From NCBI GenBank assembly GCA_944381535.1, contig CALWLN010000160.1, positions 1-42,712 of the forward strand: a stretch of DNA of 42,712 bases. The letters are read 5' to 3'. Made by a program: the position numbers and the translations under genes. The stretch's first letter is position 1; each line of letters begins with the position of its first letter. Source of the stretch: an uncultured Lachnospiraceae bacterium (GTDB lineage: Bacteria > Bacillota > Clostridia > Lachnospirales > Lachnospiraceae). Positions 15,883 through 24,587 of the stretch are shown here, in pieces. The notes beneath the pieces are model-generated. The model was not told the DNA's origin. It did no database searches and saw only the letters and a list, made by a program, of their open reading frames with translations.

Positions 15883-16722
15883 ATGAACAAATTAGTAACC
15901 GCTTTGAAAGAGCACAAAGAATTTACGAAAAATAATCCCTGGAGCGTCATCATCTCGACATTCCCCAATAATGAAATTGTCCCGGCCCATTATGCCGAGA
16001 CAATCGAGATTTTATTGTTTTGTGAGGTTGAGGGCGAGATACATATCGGAACCAACAGGCTTGAGCTGCACGGTCATCAGGCTGTTTATATTGCACCCAA
16101 TGTAGTCCATTCCATTCACTATAAGAAAAATAACGGCCGTCTCTCCAACATGAAGCTGGAGTTAAAGGGCCTCAAGGAATATATCGACATTGAGAACATT
16201 GTCCACAGCTCAGGCTGCAGCTTATCGGATTTAAACTACCTCGTTTCGGACTATGAAATCTGCTGTAACTTATCCGCCGCTTTATCGGATGACACCGTCA
16301 GCCTGGCGGACAAGCTGCTGGCGATCCTGTCCTTCTTCAAGGCCCAGCTTGCGGCCTCCGCACCCGGAAGCCGCATTCCTGTAAAGACCTCCGGTGATTT
16401 GCAGCTGCACCGCATTATCGACTGGACAGAAGCGAATTTCAGCAAAAAAATCACGGTGGACGAAGCCGCACAGATTCTGGGCTATAACAAATACTATTTT
16501 TGCAGCAAATTCAAGAAAGCCACCGGCATCACCTATCTGAACTATGTGAACACCGTCCGCATTTCCCATGCCTGCAATCTTCTGAAAAACGGCTGCACCA
16601 TCAACGAGGCCTGCGACGCATGCGGCTTTGAAAATCTGTCCTATTTTATCCAGCTGTTCAAGAAAATAATGGGCACAACTCCGAGAAAATATTGTCTGCA
16701 ATGCAGAGAATCTTCTTTATGA
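15883..16722 (+). CDS. AraC-family regulator with N-terminal cupin domain
   Basis: 279 residues: N-terminal cupin-like sensor (about 20-110, 'LELHGHQAVYIAPNVVHSIHY') and a C-terminal double HTH (about 175-275: 'ITVDEAAQILGYNKYYFCSKFKKATG' and 'TINEACDACGFENLSYFIQLFKK'). The start is ATG 15883; longer versions include non-coding leader. Its 3' end overlaps the FAD oxidoreductase gene by six bases from the opposite strand. It is the nearest regulator to the GRE operon, and AraC proteins with a cupin sense small metabolites, so it may control that operon; this is inference. Confidence 0.88.
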   Translation: MNKLVTALKEHKEFTKNNPWSVIISTFPNNEIVPAHYAETIEILLFCEVEGEIHIGTNRLELHGHQAVYIAPNVVHSIHYKKNNGRLSNMKLELKGLKEYIDIENIVHSSGCSLSDLNYLVSDYEICCNLSAALSDDTVSLADKLLAILSFFKAQLAASAPGSRIPVKTSGDLQLHRIIDWTEANFSKKITVDEAAQILGYNKYYFCSKFKKATGITYLNYVNTVRISHACNLLKNGCTINEACDACGFENLSYFIQLFKKIMGTTPRKYCLQCRESSL

Positions 16723-17853
16723 AAACCGTCCCTCCCGGGCATACCGGGCCGCCGCCTTTCCCGCCGCCTCCCCGGTCTGGGCGCAGACGGGAATGACGCG
16801 GGCCACCTCCCAGCCGTCCCCCTGGGGCGCCGATATGATTCTCCCGGCAGCCAGAAGATTGGGGAAGTTTTCATTGTATAAGGCCCCAAGAGGAATCTGA
16901 TAATGCTTCCCGACGCCATTTGGCCGAAAATCCCCACACTCTCCAATGGAGTCTTCGAAACATTCGCCGTCCACCCCATTGAAATCCGTCTTGCCCACGA
17001 TCCGCCGGATGGTCCGAAGCTGGGGCATGAAGGGAAGGGACATGATATCAAAACCATTTTTATCCATGCCGCTGATTTTCTTTAAAAGGCTTCTCTTTCC
17101 CTCCACCATATATTGGGTAATCTCCTCTGCGGTCCCCCCCGAGACCATCTCCATCCCCTTTGGATGGCCGTTTCCAAACATATCGCTTCCCGTATTGAGC
17201 CATTTCCGGAACACGGAAAAATCACTGTCCTCACAGAGCTTTTTAGCCATGTCCACGTCACAGTAGTGGGCGATATAGGTCATGTAATTCTTCCCCAGCA
17301 CGGTGGGAACCCCGGCCCGGTCCATAACGGAGGCGTCCCCGGTGGCGTCAATAACAGCTTTCGCCCCGAAAAATTCCCGTCCGTTGACGCTCTCCGTCAC
17401 CACACCTTCACAGCGGTTACGGTCCATGACCGGGTAGGTCGTAAGGGTGTCCAGCCTGAGGGTCACTCCATTTTCCAGAACAAATTCATCCAGTGCGGCG
17501 CTGAAAATTCCCGGTGAAAAGAAGGTGGAATACCGCTCGTTCCTGGGCTTGTTGTGGCCGCAGCCGCCCCATTTTTCCGGGAGAGTGTCAAAGCCGTATT
17601 GTACGACCAGACGGATAAGCTCCTCCGCCAGGCCATGTATCATCTGCTTCCCCTGGCCGTCGCAGAGAGGCTCGTACCAGGAAATCAGCCCGTTAGTGGC
17701 AAGTCCCCCTAAATTGACGCTCTTTTCAATGAGCAATGTGTCCGCTCCGCTTCTGGCAGCTGCGACAGCCGCGGCTACTCCTGCGATTCCCCCGCCTACG
17801 ACGATCACATCATAAGTCTCCCGTCTTGCGGGCTCCTGTCCTCTCAAATCCAT
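16717..17853 (-). CDS. FAD-dependent oxidoreductase (FAD_oxidored / fumarate-reductase-like)
   Basis: 378 residues with an N-terminal Rossmann dinucleotide fold (DVIVVGGGIAGVAAAVAAARSG, then LIEKSVNLGGLATNG) and the conserved 'VIDATGDASVMDRAGVP' block of the FAD_oxidored family. The second flavin-contact region (LLAAGRIISAPQGDGWEVARVIP) is present near the C-terminus. I chose ATG 17853; the frame extends upstream to 17934 but has no ribosome site there. It is the last gene of the GRE operon and probably oxidises or reduces the GRE substrate or product; the exact reaction is unknown. It lies 89 bases beyond the GRE stop. Confidence 0.75.
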   Translation of the reverse strand: MDLRGQEPARRETYDVIVVGGGIAGVAAAVAAARSGADTLLIEKSVNLGGLATNGLISWYEPLCDGQGKQMIHGLAEELIRLVVQYGFDTLPEKWGGCGHNKPRNERYSTFFSPGIFSAALDEFVLENGVTLRLDTLTTYPVMDRNRCEGVVTESVNGREFFGAKAVIDATGDASVMDRAGVPTVLGKNYMTYIAHYCDVDMAKKLCEDSDFSVFRKWLNTGSDMFGNGHPKGMEMVSGGTAEEITQYMVEGKRSLLKKISGMDKNGFDIMSLPFMPQLRTIRRIVGKTDFNGVDGECFEDSIGECGDFRPNGVGKHYQIPLGALYNENFPNLLAAGRIISAPQGDGWEVARVIPVCAQTGEAAGKAAARYAREGRFS

Positions 17854-17942
17854 TTTAAATACCAACCTTTCTACATGCATTGCGCCATATCTACCAGGCC
17901 CGAAGCACCGCACCAAGTAGAAACAATGATACACCAGACGTA

Positions 17943-20156
17943 CTACACTCCTTCTAAAAACCGGTCCACCACCAGTTGCCTGAACTGTGGGGAGAGACTT
18001 GCAAAGTATGCGGTAAATCCCGTCACACGCACCACCAGGTCCGGGTATAATTCGGGGTCCTTATTCGCCTCCATCAGCTTCTCCCCATCCAGGATGTTGA
18101 TGTTTATCAGCGTTCCGCCCTGCCTGAAATGTCCCAGAATAAAGTTCTCAATGATTTCCACCCCGTTGTCGTCTGCGGCCACCTTGGGGTCAAACTCTAT
18201 CTGTAAAGGCGCCGTATTCCCGTAGCCGCACTGCACGGAGGCAATGCCGTTGGACTGGGCGGTGGGCGCTCCGTCCCCGCGGAAATGGGGATTGGGGTTG
18301 GCTCCGTGGGAGATGGGCTCTCCCGCCCGCCGTCCGTTGGGCGTTGCCCCTACCTTTGAGCCGTATTCAATGGTTCGAGACCAGCTAAACCATCCTGGGA
18401 GCAACTGCCGGCCCGCCGGCATTTCCTGAGTCCTCACAAGCTTCACCCAGCTCTCCGTCAGTTTTCTGGCCCAGGCGTCGGATACTGTTCCTCCATGGCA
18501 GTATTTGGGGGATGAATTCAGTATGAGCCTTGTCCGCTCGTCCTGGAAATTATTGTCAAGGGCCTCGTAAACCTGTTCCCAGGAAAGGACCTTCTCTGTC
18601 TCCACCCTTGTCTGAAGCGCTCCGAAAGAATCCGCCACCACCGCCAGGCCCGCGCCGTCCACTCCCACGGTGTAGAACTCGGCTGCCTGGGAGGCGTCTT
18701 TCCCCTGTTCAATGGTATTTTTCATCATCAGATTCATCACCAGCTCCGGGGTAACCTCCCAGGCATGGTCCAGGTGAAGATTGATTCCCCTGGCTGTGAC
18801 GTCGATGGCCTTCTTTAAATGTGCTTCGTAAAGTTCGAAAAGCCTGTGGGTGCTTTTCTCCTTTTCCTCTTTCATCTCGGAAAGAGCCACGTCCAGAACC
18901 TTTGCGATGTTGATCTTTACCGTATCATTCATGGGGAATTCCCGGCCGGGGACGCACATCCAGTTGCAGCCCACTGCAATCCTCTCCCGGGCTGTTTTCC
19001 TGTCTACGCCGTTTCGCATATAGCCCTCCGCCAGGGCCTTGTCGTTGCAGAACCTGGGCCAGCCGTTTTTATTCTTTAAGAGGTAATAGACCGCCTTTTT
19101 CAAAAATGCCCTGTCGCAGTTTTCATGGACCCGCACCGTCAGATTACAGGCAATGTTAATGCTGTCCGCCGCTTCCAGAATTAAATAAGACAAGTGGTTG
19201 GTCATATCCTTATCATTTTCGTCCACCCCGGAAATCTGATAGTAGTGGGGATCAATCAGCAGCAGATTCGCAATGAGAAATTTTACGGTTTCATCGTCGA
19301 TGGCGCCGTTCTCCACGTCATTTTCATAATAAGGGTACAGCAGACGGTCCATCTGGAATCCGGCGCCGTCCCGGGTATAAATTCTGGAAGCGCAGTTAAA
19401 GAAAGCGGTCCACTGGCAGGCTTCTTGAAAGGTCCGGGGCGGGTCGTAACGCACCGCTTCACAGGTTTTTAGCATACGTTCCAGGTTTTCCTTAATCTCG
19501 GGCCGCTCCTCCTGCGGTATCATCTCCTTGATTTTCTCGATATGCCTGTCGATAAAACGGATGATGGCAAGGACCGTCCGCTCCTCAGCGTCATAAAAGG
19601 CTTTCCTGTCCCTGTTGATTTCCCGGTACTTCCTTATTTTTTCCAGCATGCCCCCAAAGCCCAGGGCGAAGCCGATGGAATAATCGCAGGCAAAATGAGC
19701 GTCGCCGTCAATGCCCGTTGTGATATTATATTTCTCCTGGAGGGGCTTTAAATCGTCATAGGGGAATCTCTGCTCATCCCAGCGCTTGCTCCACTGGTTG
19801 GTGGCCGTTTTCATGAATTCCCGGGTTTTTGGCTTTTTCTTCAGCCAGTCCGGCATATAGTGAAGGTCGCCTCTGTAATTTACCAACATATCCCGCCACC
19901 GTCCGCAGAGCATTTCCATGGGGTCCACATAGGGCGGGTGGGCGTCCATGATACGGCAGAAGTTCTCGCACATGCCCTCGTAGCCGTAGAAGCTCCCGTT
20001 GGAGCTGTTGTACCAGGGCTCCATCTCATAGTCCTCAGTGATGGGGACTGTGCCGAAGTCATCCAGGTCCGTGTATCCGTTCTGCTTTTTCTTCTCCAGG
20101 GTATGGCGTATTTTGGTTTCGCGCATTGCCTTTAATCTATCCGCGTATGTAAGCAT
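17943..20156 (-). CDS. Glycyl-radical enzyme of unknown reaction (pyruvate formate-lyase superfamily)
   Basis: 737 residues. The C-terminal glycyl-radical motif is intact: VVRVTGFTAYFASLSPQF with radical G713. The thiyl-radical loop reads AVGCNWMCVPGREF, with C397 the likely radical Cys and C401 close by. Known GRE dehydratases and lyases (glycerol/propanediol dehydratase, CutC, IslA, HypD) have Cys-x-Glu in this loop; here the position two after C397 is Trp. Pyruvate formate-lyase has Cys-Cys, also different. It overlaps its activase by 20 bases. Co-transcription with a sugar-type Gfo/Idh/MocA oxidoreductase and an FAD oxidoreductase suggests a sugar- or polyol-derived substrate, but I cannot assign it. 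ATG 20156 was chosen because the longer frame runs through the activase. Confidence 0.92.
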   Translation of the reverse strand: MLTYADRLKAMRETKIRHTLEKKKQNGYTDLDDFGTVPITEDYEMEPWYNSSNGSFYGYEGMCENFCRIMDAHPPYVDPMEMLCGRWRDMLVNYRGDLHYMPDWLKKKPKTREFMKTATNQWSKRWDEQRFPYDDLKPLQEKYNITTGIDGDAHFACDYSIGFALGFGGMLEKIRKYREINRDRKAFYDAEERTVLAIIRFIDRHIEKIKEMIPQEERPEIKENLERMLKTCEAVRYDPPRTFQEACQWTAFFNCASRIYTRDGAGFQMDRLLYPYYENDVENGAIDDETVKFLIANLLLIDPHYYQISGVDENDKDMTNHLSYLILEAADSINIACNLTVRVHENCDRAFLKKAVYYLLKNKNGWPRFCNDKALAEGYMRNGVDRKTARERIAVGCNWMCVPGREFPMNDTVKINIAKVLDVALSEMKEEKEKSTHRLFELYEAHLKKAIDVTARGINLHLDHAWEVTPELVMNLMMKNTIEQGKDASQAAEFYTVGVDGAGLAVVADSFGALQTRVETEKVLSWEQVYEALDNNFQDERTRLILNSSPKYCHGGTVSDAWARKLTESWVKLVRTQEMPAGRQLLPGWFSWSRTIEYGSKVGATPNGRRAGEPISHGANPNPHFRGDGAPTAQSNGIASVQCGYGNTAPLQIEFDPKVAADDNGVEIIENFILGHFRQGGTLININILDGEKLMEANKDPELYPDLVVRVTGFTAYFASLSPQFRQLVVDRFLEGV

Positions 20157-20907
20157 ATTTCTCAAGCTCCTTCTTGTATTCTTGCGTGGGAACAGGAAAT
20201 TCCACCACGGTCTGCCCCAGCGCTTTCTTCTTGGCGTTTCCAAGAGGATGATAGGGGAGCAGCTCATACTGCTTCACATTTCTAAGGTCCTTTAAAAATC
20301 GGGATATCTGGGCAATTCCCTGGTCGATTCCCGGGATTACGGGCGTTCTGGCAATGATGGGGATACCAAGCTTATTCAGCAGGATAAAATGCTCTTTGAT
20401 TTTCTCATTCCCCACCCCGGTATATTTTTTGTGTATCCCACTGTCCCATATTTTCAAATCCGCCATGACGAAATCCAGGCTCCGGAAGATTTCCTCATCA
20501 TAATAAATCAGGGAGGTTTCCACCGCGCAGTTTAACCCCTTCTCCCTGCACAGCCGGATGAACTCCCCAAGAAACGCTCTCTGGGCCAGAGGCTCGCCCC
20601 CGGAAATGGTCACTCCGCCGTCCTCGTTATAATATGCGGTATCCTCCATCACCTCGGAGAGCACCTCCCCCGCCGTCATCCATTTTCCGCAGAGCACCCT
20701 GGCCCCCGCGTAGCAGCCCTCCCGGCACCTGCCGCAGCCAATACATTTTTCCGGGTAAAATAACTCCTGGGGCTCAAAGGAAATGCACTCCGGATTGTGG
20801 CACCACATACAGGAGAGGGGACACCCTTTCAGAAAAACGGTGGTGCGGATTCCGGCCCCGTCATGGAGAGAGGCTCTTTGGATATCCGCAACTAGGCCTC
20901 TAACCAC
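20137..20907 (-). CDS. Glycyl-radical enzyme activating enzyme (radical SAM)
   Basis: 256 residues. The radical-SAM cluster motif is CPLSCMWC (C29, C33, C36), followed by one extra 4Fe-4S motif CIGCGRCREGC (C55-C65), typical of the activases of dehydratase-type GREs, though usually such proteins carry a second extra cluster; only one complete motif is seen here. The SAM-binding 'GGVTISGGEPLAQ' block is present. The start is the GTG at 20907, six bases after AGGAGG, overlapping the stop of the preceding oxidoreductase gene. Its product abstracts the hydrogen from G713 of the GRE encoded next. Confidence 0.92.
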   Translation of the reverse strand: MVRGLVADIQRASLHDGAGIRTTVFLKGCPLSCMWCHNPECISFEPQELFYPEKCIGCGRCREGCYAGARVLCGKWMTAGEVLSEVMEDTAYYNEDGGVTISGGEPLAQRAFLGEFIRLCREKGLNCAVETSLIYYDEEIFRSLDFVMADLKIWDSGIHKKYTGVGNEKIKEHFILLNKLGIPIIARTPVIPGIDQGIAQISRFLKDLRNVKQYELLPYHPLGNAKKKALGQTVVEFPVPTQEYKKELEKYAYIRG

Positions 20908-22006
20908 CGATGACCTCCTCCTTTCCGCTCCGGTTACTCTTGATCGCTCCGTCCAGCATGGCCATGACTTCCATGTTGACATCCAGCGTCAGCATATCAT
21001 AGATTGGCTCCCCGGTCTTTACATGGTTGGCGTACTGGCAAGGCATGTTTTTGAATTTTTCCTCGAAACGGATTCCCCGCGCCTCCACCTCATTGCCATA
21101 GAGATCAAAGGCTTTCACATCCGGGGCATTCTCCGCCCCTCCCGTACATAGGACGACGCCCTTACTGCAGATTACCATGGGGCCGGAGGGAATCACCGCC
21201 CTGGGAGTGGTCCAGGTTCCTTCGATGACCGCCAGTTTCTTATCGTATTTGATGATTGCCGCGAAATTATCCTCCGTGTCCCCATAGGGCGTGTTCAGGT
21301 TTGCTCCCGCAGACAGGACGGTTTTCGCTTCCCCACCCAGGAACCACCGGGAAAAGAAGCAGCCGTAGCAGCAGATATCCAGGTACACGCCGCCGCCGAA
21401 GCGGCTCTGGTGCCACCAGGTCCTGGCCCGCTGCGCATCGGTCATCTCCTCCGCCTGGGCGGTCACTCCCCTGTGCTTAGCTCCCTTGCCCAGGGGGCCT
21501 GTGTGGCCGTTGATATAGCGAAGCTCCAGGGGCGTCCCTACAATTTGGGCGTCCAGGGCCGCCTTCATTCTGTGGATATATTCCCGCCAGGCCACCGGCC
21601 AGTTCACCACCGCCAGGGTGCCGTACTTATCCACACTGGCTTTGATTTTCTCTGCTTCCTCCAGGCTTACCGCAATGGGCTTTTCTATGGAGACATTGAC
21701 TCCGCGCCTGGCGCATTCCTCCACCACCCTGGGCTTCTCGCTGTTTTCTGTCAGGATAAAGGCCAGTTCGGGCCTGACCTCCTCCAGCATTTGGATGTAA
21801 TCCTCGTAGACTACCTGGCAGTATTTTTCCTTTACATTGGCAAGGTTCCACTGGGGAGTGTACCGTAGCGGAGGGATAGGCTCCGCCCCCGATTCCACCC
21901 CGGCGATGGCCGCAAGCTCCATATCCGGCTGTTCACTGATGTATAGCGCCACTTCGTTTACGTGCATGTGGGCGAAGCCTATGATGACTGTTTTGATTGT
22001 TCTCAT
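20900..22006 (-). CDS. Gfo/Idh/MocA-family NAD(P)-dependent oxidoreductase
   Basis: 368 residues: an N-terminal Rossmann fold (MRTIKTVIIGFAHMHV) in which the usual GxGxxG is replaced by GFAHMH, the family 'EKP' motif in VNVSIEKPIAVS, and a C-terminal substrate domain with the likely catalytic 'GGGVYLDICCYGC'. It is first in the GRE operon; its stop overlaps the activase start. GGAGG precedes ATG. Members oxidise or reduce a sugar or cyclitol carbon. The altered nucleotide loop suggests a particular cofactor or substrate. A repeat copy sits in the leader (22041-22080). Confidence 0.85.
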   Translation of the reverse strand: MRTIKTVIIGFAHMHVNEVALYISEQPDMELAAIAGVESGAEPIPPLRYTPQWNLANVKEKYCQVVYEDYIQMLEEVRPELAFILTENSEKPRVVEECARRGVNVSIEKPIAVSLEEAEKIKASVDKYGTLAVVNWPVAWREYIHRMKAALDAQIVGTPLELRYINGHTGPLGKGAKHRGVTAQAEEMTDAQRARTWWHQSRFGGGVYLDICCYGCFFSRWFLGGEAKTVLSAGANLNTPYGDTEDNFAAIIKYDKKLAVIEGTWTTPRAVIPSGPMVICSKGVVLCTGGAENAPDVKAFDLYGNEVEARGIRFEEKFKNMPCQYANHVKTGEPIYDMLTLDVNMEVMAMLDGAIKSNRSGKEEVIGG

Positions 22007-22040
22007 TTAAAACCTCCCATATGAAACTTTTTTGTAAATT

Positions 22041-22080
22041 AATTATAGAAACTACTTCTCAAACTCTATAATCGTATATT
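22041..22080 (-). repeat. Diverged copy of the palindromic leader repeat
   Basis: Arms ATTATAG and CTATAAT around CTACTTCTCAAACT; aligned with the units at 6366-6437 it matches about 34 of 40 positions. It lies in the probable leader of the GRE operon, downstream of a weak candidate promoter (TTGGCT, 17 bases, TTAATA on the minus strand). Confidence 0.7.
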
Positions 22081-22402
22081 AAAGCATTTCCTTTGTTTAA
22101 GCCAAGTAATAATATTGGGATAAAATGTTGATATATTTGGTTATGGAATTTCGAAGGATATGACATTTTTGGTCCTAAGTCACGAAGCAAAGTGCGAAAA
22201 TTGTAACAAAATACGGGAAATTGCAAAAATAACCATCAAAAAATATACATTACTTGAACCAGAGAATTTTTTACGTAATTATCGTTCCTTGAAAAGCAGC
22301 AATTTAATAGTTACCATTTTTGTAAATAATGAAAATGAAGAAGAGGTATATAATATACTTGATGAATATTTCGCCACGAATGACGAAGGAGGAGAAAAGT
22401 AT

Positions 22403-24559
22403 ATGTATAAAGAGAAAAGATTAAAGTTTCGTTTTTTTTTAACGCATTTTGTAATCATCATTCCTCTTCTTGCAACAAGCATAGCAGGTTCACATGTTAT
22501 ATTGTATGAAGCCGAGAAAAGAGAAGATACAATGGCTTCCCAACAATTAGAAGACATAAAAATGGATTTTCTGCAAGAGTACCAATCCTACTATGACAGA
22601 AGTGTTTTACTTTCCAATAAATCAGAACTGGCTTCCGATAAAATGCTTAATAACCCGCAAAAAACATACGACGGCATCGAAATACTAAAACAGCAAATGC
22701 AATATTTCGACAATAACATTTATAGCTTATTTGTTACTTATGGGACAGATTATATATATTCACAATCCGGCCGGGCCAGGAAAAGAACCTATTTTTCCGA
22801 TATTTTAAAGTGTCGGGAGGAAAGCATAAGGCGTGGGTTGAATGCCATAGAGTGTGGGGAGGACACTCTGTTGCTGTTATACACGAATGATACGGAAGGA
22901 TATATGCTGTATAGCTATCAAACAAAGCAGGCAAATGATATTTCTGTTAATTTTGTCGTATCCTTCGAACAAATCAAAGAAATATTTAACTTGAAATATG
23001 ATGGACAGTATTATGAGTTGGAAACGGCAGACGGAAGTACACTGGTGCTGGGGCGTAACGTGGCTGGTGACATGGTGATTATCGATCACGATGAATGGAG
23101 CCAGCAAATCGACAAGAACAGCTATATCACCAAGGAAAGTATTTTAGATATCCCTAAAATAACGATCAGGCTGTATTATGGCAGAATGTCATTTAATATG
23201 AGCCATTGGCTTTATATTATGCAGGCTATCAATATCATACTCATTACGTCGGGAACTGTTTTGTCGGCCTGTATTTCATGGCTCATAAGCAAAAAGCGAA
23301 TCAACGAAATATTGCTTCTGGAAAAAGCAACAAAAGGGAATCTGGAACAGCCATTATCGGCAAAAAATATTTATAGCAATTTACAAAGCGCAATATTAAA
23401 CGGTTTTGCCGCAAACCAGAAGCTTGCAAACAGTGTGATTGAGCATAAGACAAAGCTGCATGACAAAACCGCGCAAATGATCTTTGGCGGATTATTCAAG
23501 GATTATGAAACCCTTGACCGTGCATTCCAGGAACTGGGATTTTCCGGATGTCCCGAAAAATTTTTCGTAGGTGCAGTGGGAACCGCAGTCTCACTGCAAC
23601 TCTCCCAGATACCGCCAATCCTGAAAGATTGCCTGATTGTGAATATGGAGCATAAAGAGCAGACAATTGTACTGTTTTTATTTACATTCCAAAAGAACGA
23701 TGTGAATCGGTTACACCGTAGGAACATTGCTGCGGAAATCAGAGCTCATCTGCTCCGGGAAGGCTTCAGGAAAATCCGCATAGGTATGAGCCAGATTTAT
23801 ACAAACCCCATGCTTATTGACTGTGCATGCAATGAAGCCGTTAAGACGCTGGAAGACATGCTATCCGCAAACCAAACGGAGTTTTACGCCTGTTGGGAAA
23901 CCCCGGCTCAAGCGAAGCCAGGGATACTGCCTGACGAAAAGCTTCTTCAGCAATTTCATCTCGCCTTGCAGGAGCACAATTTTGATGAAGCAATAGAGCA
24001 TTTTTATCAATTACTGCACAGCGGTTCCACAGCAGAATGTACACCCAGGAACCAATTATATCTGCGATATGTTATTTTGCAATGTGTGGTGAACTATTTG
24101 ATTGAAGAACAGGATGATAATAAAAAAGCATTTGTCAAGGACTGTATTAATATCGATGTGAACCATGAATCAGAATTTATAAAATCTGTCACAAATATTT
24201 TACGGCAATGTCTTACGACAAAAGAGGATGACAGTTTTACAAAGATGCTGAAATTTATTGACGACAATTATCAGAACTGTAATTTATCCTACGAAGATGT
24301 TGCTGCTGTAGGAGGAATAAGCAAAACCTATCTTAGCAAAATGTTCCGGGTAAAGCTTGGATTGTCTTACATTGAGTATCTTACATGGGTAAGAATGGAC
24401 AAGGCATGTACTCTGCTTAAGACTACAAACATGAATGTGGGAGAAATCGGGGAACTGGTTGGCTATGCTAACGCTGCAAGCTTTCGCAGAAAATTCAAGG
24501 AAAAATATGGAGTAAGCGCCTCTGAATATCGCAAAAAAGAGCGCGAATATGATGAATAA
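22403..24559 (+). CDS. Membrane-bound AraC-family sensor-regulator (YesN/dCache-type) of the carbohydrate island
   Basis: 718 residues: TM1 at about 10-32, an extracellular dCache-like sensor (about 35-265), TM2 near 270-300, a cytoplasmic linker, and a C-terminal AraC double HTH (last 100 residues, 'LSYEDVAAVGGISKTYLSKMFR' and 'NVGEIGELVGYANAASFRRKF'). Such one-component sensors usually control the sugar transporter next to them, and this gene heads the island. I chose ATG 22403, with GGAGGAG eight bases upstream, but the same frame is open for 93 codons further back, to a possible ATG at 22160 with a weaker site; that extension would put a soluble domain ahead of TM1 (see findings). Confidence 0.85.
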   Translation: MYKEKRLKFRFFLTHFVIIIPLLATSIAGSHVILYEAEKREDTMASQQLEDIKMDFLQEYQSYYDRSVLLSNKSELASDKMLNNPQKTYDGIEILKQQMQYFDNNIYSLFVTYGTDYIYSQSGRARKRTYFSDILKCREESIRRGLNAIECGEDTLLLLYTNDTEGYMLYSYQTKQANDISVNFVVSFEQIKEIFNLKYDGQYYELETADGSTLVLGRNVAGDMVIIDHDEWSQQIDKNSYITKESILDIPKITIRLYYGRMSFNMSHWLYIMQAINIILITSGTVLSACISWLISKKRINEILLLEKATKGNLEQPLSAKNIYSNLQSAILNGFAANQKLANSVIEHKTKLHDKTAQMIFGGLFKDYETLDRAFQELGFSGCPEKFFVGAVGTAVSLQLSQIPPILKDCLIVNMEHKEQTIVLFLFTFQKNDVNRLHRRNIAAEIRAHLLREGFRKIRIGMSQIYTNPMLIDCACNEAVKTLEDMLSANQTEFYACWETPAQAKPGILPDEKLLQQFHLALQEHNFDEAIEHFYQLLHSGSTAECTPRNQLYLRYVILQCVVNYLIEEQDDNKKAFVKDCINIDVNHESEFIKSVTNILRQCLTTKEDDSFTKMLKFIDDNYQNCNLSYEDVAAVGGISKTYLSKMFRVKLGLSYIEYLTWVRMDKACTLLKTTNMNVGEIGELVGYANAASFRRKFKEKYGVSASEYRKKEREYDE

Positions 24560-24587
24560 CCATATTAAATTTAAGGAGGATAAATCA

